From the NCBI GenBank assembly GCA_017549485.1, contig JAFYUT010000005.1:1-58371 (forward strand): a stretch of DNA of 58,371 nucleotides, in the 5' to 3' direction. Numbering within the stretch: the first letter of the stretch is position 1; every line of letters begins with the position of its first letter. The notes under the pieces are model-generated. The model had not been told where the DNA came from and ran no database searches. It saw only the letters and a program-made list of their open reading frames with translations. The position numbers and the translations under genes were made by a program. Shown piece after piece: positions 52,548 through 58,371 of the stretch. This DNA comes from Akkermansia sp. GTDB taxonomy: Bacteria; Verrucomicrobiota; Verrucomicrobiia; Verrucomicrobiales; Akkermansiaceae.

Positions 52548-53963
52548 ATGAAAAAAACAATATTTACCCTGCTCTCTTTGCTTACCTCTGCCTTCGCAGA
52601 GCAAGTGACAATCTTGGGAGTTAACGATATGCACGCCAATATTGACGGCATGCCCCAACTGGCCTCATTTGTCAAAAACGAGCGCGCTCAGGCTCCGGGA
52701 CTGCTGCTCATGGCAGCAGGAGACAGTCGAACCGGCAATCCGTACGTCGATAACGGGAATCGCCCCGGTATCCCTATCATTACGATGATGAACCACGTGG
52801 GCTTTGACCTCTCCACCTTCGGCAACCACGAGTTTGACTCCGGCTCAGCCGCCCTTCGCGATTATGTCAACGCAGCCGAATTTGATTTTATCTGTGCCAA
52901 TGTATTCACCCCCGATACGCAGGGAATCGATGTAAAGCCCTATAAGATTTTTGAGCGCAACGGCATACGCATCGGTGTGTTGGGCTTGGTTCAAGTCGGT
53001 GAAACCGGCATCCCCGATGCCCACCCCGACAAGTGCAAAGGCTTTCAATTTGCCTCCCCTTTTGAAACAGCTGCATACTACAAACACCTTCGTGCTTTCT
53101 GCGATGTTCTTATTGTTCTCACCCATTTGGGATTCGAGGATGATGTCAAGCTGGCACAAATGTTCCCCGAGGCTGATGCCATCATCGGCGGCCACAGTCA
53201 TACGCGCGTGAAATCGGGGCACTTGGTTAACGGGGTTCTCATCACGCAGGCTGAGAATAAGCTTAAATATGTAACGCGCCTGACCTTCGATGTGGAAAAC
53301 GGCAAAGTAATCAGCAAGAATGCAGAGCTTCTGCCTCTCTCTGATTTACCTGCGGATGCGGCCACGGCTGAACTGGTGGAAAAGACCAAGTCTCTTCCGT
53401 TCTTCAAACGCCAACTCACAACGGTAAAACGCCGAATTAGCTGCCGCGAAAGTTTAGGATGCATGATGGCAGATGCCATCAGTGCCCGCGCCGTCACAGA
53501 TATCGCCATTGTGAATCTCGGCGGTGTGCGTTTGGATGATTTCCCAGCAGGCCCGCTTACCGTTGCAGATGTTTACCGTCTGGATCCGTTCGGCAATGCC
53601 ATTGTGCGTGCGACAGTGACGGGAAAGGAACTCATCGCCATGCTTGAAAGTATACCACAGGCAGACCATTATGGTGCCCCCTGCGTTTCCGGCATGACAT
53701 ATAAATGTGTAAAACCCGCGACAGAGCTCAAGCCCATGCGCATTACCGAGGCCAAGTTGGCCGATGGGTCCCCCATTGCCCCCGAAGCTCGCTACACTGT
53801 GGCATATAATTCTTATATTGCCTCTGTTGCACCGGCTAAACCAAAAGACCCGGGGATTGCCATTGACAGCGACGGCGCCGAATGTCTAATCCGTTTCCTT
53901 GAAAAAAAGGCAGAGGTGGATTATGAAGGCGTTTCCCGCGTTGAGGTCAGCATTGAAGATTAA
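52548..53963 (+). CDS. Secreted 5'-nucleotidase/UshA-like metallophosphoesterase
   Basis: 471 residues with a short signal peptide (MKKTIFTLLSLLTSAFAEQ). Metal ligands: VNDMHAN, AGDSRTGN, FGNHEFDSG, LTHLGFEDD and GGHSHTRV match the calcineurin-like metallophosphoesterase motifs. The C-terminal half (about 290-471) matches the 5'-nucleotidase C-terminal domain (ADAISARAVTDIAIVNLGGV, VYRLDPFGNAIVRATVTGKE). The GDN motif reads AGDSRTG, with Ser for Asn. It should hydrolyse a nucleotide or related phosphate ester in the periplasm. Confidence 0.87.
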   Translation: MKKTIFTLLSLLTSAFAEQVTILGVNDMHANIDGMPQLASFVKNERAQAPGLLLMAAGDSRTGNPYVDNGNRPGIPIITMMNHVGFDLSTFGNHEFDSGSAALRDYVNAAEFDFICANVFTPDTQGIDVKPYKIFERNGIRIGVLGLVQVGETGIPDAHPDKCKGFQFASPFETAAYYKHLRAFCDVLIVLTHLGFEDDVKLAQMFPEADAIIGGHSHTRVKSGHLVNGVLITQAENKLKYVTRLTFDVENGKVISKNAELLPLSDLPADAATAELVEKTKSLPFFKRQLTTVKRRISCRESLGCMMADAISARAVTDIAIVNLGGVRLDDFPAGPLTVADVYRLDPFGNAIVRATVTGKELIAMLESIPQADHYGAPCVSGMTYKCVKPATELKPMRITEAKLADGSPIAPEARYTVAYNSYIASVAPAKPKDPGIAIDSDGAECLIRFLEKKAEVDYEGVSRVEVSIED

Positions 53964-53978
53964 TTATCATATTCATCC

Positions 53979-54818
53979 ATGAAAGCATTATTCACATCGG
54001 CTGTTGTCCTGATGGCTTCGTCAGCTTTTGCCGCAGAAGCGCCGGTTAAACTGGCGGGGACGGTGTTGGAAGTAAACTTCAACGGGGCTATGGCCTGCGA
54101 TACCATCGGAGATGAAGTAAGTGACTGGAAACCGGTTATTGCCACGCCTCTGGTGATACAATTCCCCGCAGAGGAAGGAACGTGTTTTCATATTCAGTTG
54201 GATAAGCCGATACCCGGTGAGGAAGATTTGAAGCAGCCCAACAAGGTAAGCTATGCGCCGCAGGGAGAGATTGCGGTTGTCCAAGTGCAAGGGTACATGC
54301 GACATCTGGTCCTGACACTCCATTTCGAAACACCTGCGGGCGGTCAAGCATCCCTGAGCTGGGGAATGGATGATGGCGGATGGCTGGCCCGAGGAGCTAC
54401 ATTCCGACTTCGCCCCGCCAAAAGCAAGGAGGGGCGTGTGGTGCTGCCGGTAATGGAGGATGAAGAGGGCGCTCTGCAAACAGTCGATGACGGCTTGGGT
54501 GAACTGGTACGGGAGTTGGAGCAGAGAGAATACCCAACGGCCGTAGAAAGATTGTACCGAAAACGCCTACTTACCCTCTTGCCTCATATTATGGAAGGGG
54601 CACCCATTGACCACACAATTTCCAACTCCAACAGGACAACGGCTTTGCACAATGCCTGCGGGCTCAGCCATGTGGAAATTGTTCAATGGTTGGTAGACCA
54701 TGGGGCAGACTTGAATGCCCGCACGGAAAAAGGCGCCAGCGTAGACGACTGCGTGGGTGGGCCGAATGCCTCCAAGATTCGTGCCATCTTACGTAAGGCT
54801 CGCCGTTCCGAGGATTGA
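53979..54818 (+). CDS. Secreted protein with C-terminal ankyrin repeats
   Basis: 279 residues: signal peptide (MKALFTSAVVLMASSAFAAE), an unknown mainly beta-rich domain (about 20-165), a helical linker, and about two ankyrin repeats at the end (TALHNACGLSHVEIVQWLVDHGAD then LNARTEKGASVDD). Periplasmic interaction role likely. It lies 15 bases after the nucleotidase gene. Confidence 0.72.
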   Translation: MKALFTSAVVLMASSAFAAEAPVKLAGTVLEVNFNGAMACDTIGDEVSDWKPVIATPLVIQFPAEEGTCFHIQLDKPIPGEEDLKQPNKVSYAPQGEIAVVQVQGYMRHLVLTLHFETPAGGQASLSWGMDDGGWLARGATFRLRPAKSKEGRVVLPVMEDEEGALQTVDDGLGELVRELEQREYPTAVERLYRKRLLTLLPHIMEGAPIDHTISNSNRTTALHNACGLSHVEIVQWLVDHGADLNARTEKGASVDDCVGGPNASKIRAILRKARRSED

Positions 54819-54861
54819 TATCACCCCTATTCATCATTTCACAAAATACAATATAAATACC

Positions 54862-56175
54862 ATGAGAACATCCATCATTGCGTTATTACTTATACCGCTA
54901 CTGTGTAGCACAGCAACGGCAGACTCCGGAAAAGCCAGTCAGAAAGAGCTTGGTTACACGGAATATTACCTTAAAGAGTTTGAAGCTGAGGTAAAACGCG
55001 CCCAAGGAAGCGCCAACACCATGTACCGCAACAAGAACGAGGCTCTCAGCCGCGTACAAACACTGGTGAAAAACTACCCGGATGACCCGGCCGTGCAAGC
55101 CCTGTATGAGAGAGCTCGTACCGCCCTCATGATGAGCAAGGGCGATTATCAGCAAATTACACCGGCTATGGTAGCTTACCTCAACAACGAGAAAGCACTG
55201 CGCGAAAAATACGCTAAAATCAGTATCGAAAAATGGCAAGAACTGCTCCGGGGGCGCGATATCGTCCAAAGCGTCTTCCCCGCCGTAGACCCGCTCAAGC
55301 CATCCTTGGAAAATACGCCCGTTGATAAAACCATTGTCTTACCCGATGTCAAATACCCCGACAATCAATTTGTGGGTGGTTCCGGTGAATACATCGTTGT
55401 GGGTAAGCCCTCCACAGGGTTCTATTTTGTCAATATCGGTGGGCGAGAATGGTTGGGCGCCTACGAAGCCATCAAACGATTCCGCCGTGAGGTAGATGCC
55501 TCCATCGGCGAAAACCTCAACTTGACCGTCTTGGGAAAAGTGACCGGTCCGGTTATGGAAATCCCCGGCAACCGTCGCACGAATTTGGCATGGGGGTGGG
55601 TAGTAGAACCGGAAGCGCTCTACTTAGACGGAAGAGTTTTGTCCACCTTTGATGAAAAGCACGAAAAAGGAGGCTCCTTTGTAGAAGAAGACAAAGTGGC
55701 AGCCATCAAAGAAGGATGGTACACGGTAAAACACGTGCCGCAGGATGCTACCCCTGAGCGCGTGATGGAAATCTTTTTGACCGCCATCAAAGAGAAAAAC
55801 TATGACCTGTATCTGGAGTGCATCAATCCCGAACGCTACGCCACGGAAACCGCACAATCCCTGCTGCGCTATCACTGGGATTTGCACCAGGAGCGCTTGC
55901 ACGGTGAATACGTACACGCCATCTTCAGTGATACGAAAATCACGGTAGCAAAGGGGTTTGATGACAACAATGATTTGGAAAACTTTTTCTTGGACGACAG
56001 TCAGAGAAATCAGCTCACTAAGATGCAGGGACAAAAAGTGGAACATGCCACAGTTCAAAGCCGCGCTTTTGATGCCAACGGAAAACAGATAGGCGTTAAA
56101 CACGCTCATAAGCTCATACGCAAAGGAGGCAACGGCAACCGTTGGTATGTAGATGACTACGAAATTCGCTTCTGA
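54862..56175 (+). CDS. Large secreted protein of unknown function
   Basis: 437 residues with signal peptide MRTSIIALLLIPLLCSTATA. The N-terminal third is helical with long Lys/Glu stretches (YYLKEFEAEVKRAQGSANT). The middle has VGKPSTGFYFVNIGGREW and NLTVLGKVTGPVMEIPGN. The C-terminal third (TPERVMEIFLTAIKEKNYDL to YVDDYEIRF) resembles an NTF2-like cone fold by its strand/helix order, which is an impression only. No known family. Confidence 0.65.
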   Translation: MRTSIIALLLIPLLCSTATADSGKASQKELGYTEYYLKEFEAEVKRAQGSANTMYRNKNEALSRVQTLVKNYPDDPAVQALYERARTALMMSKGDYQQITPAMVAYLNNEKALREKYAKISIEKWQELLRGRDIVQSVFPAVDPLKPSLENTPVDKTIVLPDVKYPDNQFVGGSGEYIVVGKPSTGFYFVNIGGREWLGAYEAIKRFRREVDASIGENLNLTVLGKVTGPVMEIPGNRRTNLAWGWVVEPEALYLDGRVLSTFDEKHEKGGSFVEEDKVAAIKEGWYTVKHVPQDATPERVMEIFLTAIKEKNYDLYLECINPERYATETAQSLLRYHWDLHQERLHGEYVHAIFSDTKITVAKGFDDNNDLENFFLDDSQRNQLTKMQGQKVEHATVQSRAFDANGKQIGVKHAHKLIRKGGNGNRWYVDDYEIRF

Positions 56176-56218
56176 TATATCCGATTCGCTCCAACTTTAA
56201 ACGAAACAAATAATTGAT

Positions 56219-57616
56219 ATGCGCAAAACTCATTTCACAATAGCACTCTGCAGCCTGATGTCCGTCCTCCCGGCACATGCCCAAAGCAGCAAGGGCTATG
56301 ATTTCACCCAAGATGATACCCCCTCTGTCGGCTACGATTTCACCCAAGACGACACCCCCGCCGGTTACGATTTCACCCAAGATGAGGAAGACCCGGCAGA
56401 AGCCGAAAAAAAGAAGAAAAACATTCAAACTCTGATATATAACGGGCAACAATACGCGGCAGCCTGTCGCAAGGCATATTTAGAGGAAGTCGTGTGGCCG
56501 GTATCAGCCTGCTGCGATGGCATTATCGGCAACGAAGATTTGGTGGAATGCACCAAAGACCCGGTACCCGCGGATTTACACCGCGAAGCCATCTCCAAAA
56601 TCGTGGCAAATCATCCCTTTGCAACCGATTCAGGAGAATTTACGGATGGTCTTTTCTGCCGCGCAACGCTGGCCAAAGCAAAACCCAACATGAACTCTAA
56701 GCAATATGCCGAAATAGAGCACATGATTACGCGCGCCGAAATGCTGATGAAATGGTTTACCGGAGCCTTTGCCAAAGCATGCGCAGCACACAACTATGAT
56801 TTTCTGAAAGAAGTGCAGCGTGTTGCGCGTTTCAAGGTGTACCTCAAAACAGCCAAAATTGAGGAAATAGACAAGATGTATTATTCCATGATACGCGCCT
56901 ACACCAGCAGCTATGTCACGGCACGCGTTGATAAGGTTTACAGAGAAGTCGCCGAAAGCACAAAAGTTTGGAGCGAAGCATTCTTCCAACACTTCCACAA
57001 CGAGGTCAGCCAAGCAGAGCGTGATCAATGGCTCTGCTTTGTCGTGATGGGCGGCAACAGCCATTCTACATACAATGGCCCCAGATTTGGGGTGGATCCT
57101 CGATTCTATTATGAGGGGCTGGATAATCCTTATGTTTATTATGATATTCGTGGCGGAAAAGTTGTACCGGCAGCCACAAGCCAAGCTACAGAATTAGCAA
57201 GTTACACCCGTTATTTTGAGTTCTGGACGCAAAGTCGCATCCTTTCAACGATGGAAATGGGGGACAAAGCCAACAGTTATGTCAAACGTGCCGCCAACGA
57301 CTATTTCAGCGGTATTGCCAAGGTGGCAGGAGACATCGTGGTCAAAGAGGATGCTGACTTTAAGCGAACAGTGGCAGAAAAAGCCTTGTATGCTCTGGAT
57401 AAATTAAATAGCATGGATGATGAGCTGGTCAACTTTAACGATTACCTGCAAAACAATAGCAACTTCCTCAAAAATAGGTCTCGAACAACGGGGAACGGCG
57501 CGCTCAGACAAATGATTCAGGAAAAGACAAATCATGCCAATCTGATTTTTGACCAAATCCAAGAAAAAGCCCGCCGAACAATTCCGGAATCGGCTCCCTC
57601 CCGCGCCACGAATTAA
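56219..57616 (+). CDS. Secreted protein with N-terminal GYDFTQDDTP repeats
   Basis: 465 residues with signal peptide MRKTHFTIALCSLMSVLPAHA. Right after cleavage come three tandem acidic repeats GYDFTQDDTP(SV/A), GYDFTQDDTPA and GYDFTQDEEDPA, then a KKKK stretch and a long helical domain (about 85-465) with Cys pairs (SACCDGIIG, VECTKD). The last segment (NNSNFLKNRSRTTGNG to IPESAPSRATN) is Asn/Ser-rich. No family recognised. The repeats might bind metal or calcium through their Asp and Tyr side chains, but that is speculation. It is the last gene of the run before a strong terminator. Confidence 0.68.
   Translation: MRKTHFTIALCSLMSVLPAHAQSSKGYDFTQDDTPSVGYDFTQDDTPAGYDFTQDEEDPAEAEKKKKNIQTLIYNGQQYAAACRKAYLEEVVWPVSACCDGIIGNEDLVECTKDPVPADLHREAISKIVANHPFATDSGEFTDGLFCRATLAKAKPNMNSKQYAEIEHMITRAEMLMKWFTGAFAKACAAHNYDFLKEVQRVARFKVYLKTAKIEEIDKMYYSMIRAYTSSYVTARVDKVYREVAESTKVWSEAFFQHFHNEVSQAERDQWLCFVVMGGNSHSTYNGPRFGVDPRFYYEGLDNPYVYYDIRGGKVVPAATSQATELASYTRYFEFWTQSRILSTMEMGDKANSYVKRAANDYFSGIAKVAGDIVVKEDADFKRTVAEKALYALDKLNSMDDELVNFNDYLQNNSNFLKNRSRTTGNGALRQMIQEKTNHANLIFDQIQEKARRTIPESAPSRATN
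56294..56398 (+). repeat. Three tandem 33-36-base coding repeats
   Basis: Units at 56294-56329, 56330-56362 and 56363-56398 encode GYDFTQD-type segments and differ by a few third-position changes. Their number may vary between strains. Confidence 0.85.
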
Positions 57617-57640
57617 CACCTCTCCCTAAACTCATATCAT

Positions 57641-57672
57641 AAACGGGCTCTTGAACAAGAGCCCGTTTTTTA
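57641..57672 (+). terminator. Terminator after the secreted-protein run
   Basis: A 12-bp perfect stem (57641-57652 with 57657-57668), a GAAC loop and a T-run. Confidence 0.9.
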
Positions 57673-57691
57673 TCGACACCACGCTGTAATA

Positions 57692-57722
57692 AAAAAGCCT
57701 CACGGTAAAAACCGTGAGGCTT
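57692..57722 (-). terminator. Terminator of tRNA-Lys (minus strand)
   Basis: A 12-bp stem (AAGCCTCACGGT at 57695-57706 with its complement at 57711-57722) around AAAA. T-run on the minus strand. Confidence 0.85.
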
Positions 57723-57729
57723 CGTCAGA

Positions 57730-57802
57730 TACGTGAACCGGGACTCGAACCCGGGACCAATAGATTAAAAGTCTACTGCTCTACCGACTGAGCTATTCAC
57801 GC
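57730..57802 (-). tRNA. tRNA-Lys (anticodon TTT)
   Basis: On the minus strand: acceptor GCGTGAA/TTCACGT, D-arm GCTC/GAGC, anticodon stem GTAGA/TCTAT with loop CTTTTAA (anticodon TTT), T-arm CCGGG-TTCGAGT-CCCGG, discriminator A, no encoded CCA. Confidence 0.95.
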
Positions 57803-57830
57803 ACTGTACGCTGCGCATTGCAGCGAGGGG

Positions 57831-57859
57831 ATAATACACACTACCACACCGAATGTCAA
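57831..57859 (-). promoter_or_regulatory. Promoter of tRNA-Lys
   Basis: On the minus strand: a consensus TTGACA, a 17-base spacer and TATTAT, 28 bases upstream of the tRNA 5' end. Confidence 0.75.
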
Positions 57860-57940
57860 GCCATTTTTTAGGAAAAAGAAAAATATTTTACAAAAGTGAG
57901 AGAAATGACAGCAAAATGACACAGTTACAGATTTTCATGC

Positions 57941-57969
57941 TTGCAACGAGAGGCACAGAAAAGTAAAAT
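57941..57969 (+). promoter_or_regulatory. Promoter of the last gene
   Basis: TTGCAA (57941-57946), a 17-base spacer and TAAAAT (57964-57969). Leader about 40 bases to ATG 58017. Confidence 0.6.
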
Positions 57970-58016
57970 ACGCGCGTTAGCTTGTACACGCAACATCAGT
58001 CATAGAAAGAAAAGCC

Positions 58017-58371
58017 ATGACATTTCTCGAATTCATCCGCAAAAATCTGATTATAGCCGTCATTGTGATTGTCGGTATTCTCGTAGGCCTAATCATGATG
58101 GACTACGGCGATTCCGGCGGTGCATTTTCCCGTGATTACCGCGTGGAGGTGAACGGCACCCGTTATAAAGCCCAAGATGTCATCAACATGGGGTACAAGA
58201 CAGAGAGCTACCTCAAACAAATCAACCGACTTTCGGCCCCTGCATTTGACGGCTTCCTGATGCAGATGTGTGACACCAACGGCGACGGGCAACTGGATGC
58301 GCAAGAGAGTATGTTGTACCGCCTCAACCGCATGGCATCTGTGCCGTTTGAGCCGAGCCTGAAAGCCGAGC
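58017..58371 (+). CDS. Membrane-anchored PpiD/SurA-like protein with EF-hand loop (partial)
   Basis: 118 residues are visible; the gene runs off the window. An N-terminal membrane helix (LIIAVIVIVGILVGLIMMDY) anchors it. The following YRVEVNGTRYKAQDVINMG resembles the start of PpiD/SurA_N-type folding factors, where VNG precedes a helix. Residues about 86-97 form a canonical EF-hand loop, DTNGDGQLDAQE, with acidic ligands at positions 1, 3, 5, 9 and 12. It is either a foldase with an inserted calcium loop or an unrelated membrane-anchored calcium-binding protein; the missing C-terminus would decide. Confidence 0.6.
   Translation, partial: MTFLEFIRKNLIIAVIVIVGILVGLIMMDYGDSGGAFSRDYRVEVNGTRYKAQDVINMGYKTESYLKQINRLSAPAFDGFLMQMCDTNGDGQLDAQESMLYRLNRMASVPFEPSLKAE

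Noticed and set aside
1..58371. CRISPR array, transposon or rRNA operon
   Set aside because: No regularly spaced repeats, transposase frames with terminal inverted repeats, or rRNA sequence were seen in reading the window.

Overview
The window looks like chromosome of a Gram-negative-type bacterium of the PVC group, most likely a host-associated member of Verrucomicrobiota. This is inferred from gene content, not from a marker search. The signs are many exported proteins with Sec signal peptides or lipoboxes, a McsA-McsB-like-ClpC-HPr kinase operon outside the Firmicutes, a bactofilin next to pyrH-frr, GadB-type glutamate decarboxylase, many ankyrin-repeat proteins of no known family, and a tyrosine recombinase with a box II variant. 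Three tRNA genes (Gly-GCC, Arg-CCG, Lys-TTT) lack an encoded CCA end. Shine-Dalgarno sequences are scarce. Many genes carry a good -35/-10 pair whose -10 box ends only 6 to 13 bases before the start codon, which implies leaderless or nearly leaderless mRNAs.

Layout. 1-5.3 kb is an accessory stretch between and beside tRNA-Gly and tRNA-Arg: an acyltransferase, a small lipoprotein candidate, a membrane-anchored ankyrin protein and a tandem pair of related lipoproteins, the second interrupted at a C9 tract. 5.4-11 kb is housekeeping: DEAD-box helicase, C_GCAxxG_C_C protein, glnS, ribBA. 11-20 kb mixes small envelope genes with an EFR1-like ferredoxin, an FKBP isomerase, a metallo-beta-lactamase/beta-CASP nuclease, pyrE-nagZ and rimO. 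20-26.3 kb holds large exported proteins of unknown function (two are paralogues), a GNAT enzyme, gadB and a lipase-like lipoprotein. 26.3-30.3 kb holds an rRNA methyltransferase, a ROK sugar kinase and mutL. 31-35 kb is a biosynthetic run: pdxA, then dapA-dapB-folK-panB. 36-39.3 kb carries pyrH-frr-bactofilin and argD on the minus strand.

39.4-46.5 kb is a compact six-gene operon: mcsA, a McsB homologue, clpC, hprK, a Nif3-like protein and a RluD-type pseudouridine synthase. The McsB homologue has lost essentially every recognisable catalytic motif, so it is probably a pseudokinase partner of McsA/ClpC rather than a protein-arginine kinase. A tyrosine recombinase and htpG follow.

49.8-57.6 kb is a same-strand run of seven envelope or secreted genes: a TMEM43-like membrane protein, ankyrin/Sel1 proteins, a 5'-nucleotidase-like phosphoesterase with a tiny partner, and two large secreted proteins without known family. 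After tRNA-Lys the window ends inside a membrane-anchored gene with an EF-hand loop.

The observations most worth following are the McsB-like pseudokinase, the leaderless-promoter architecture, the C9 frameshift in a lipoprotein paralogue, the loss of endonuclease motifs in MutL, and the uncharacterised envelope gene cluster.
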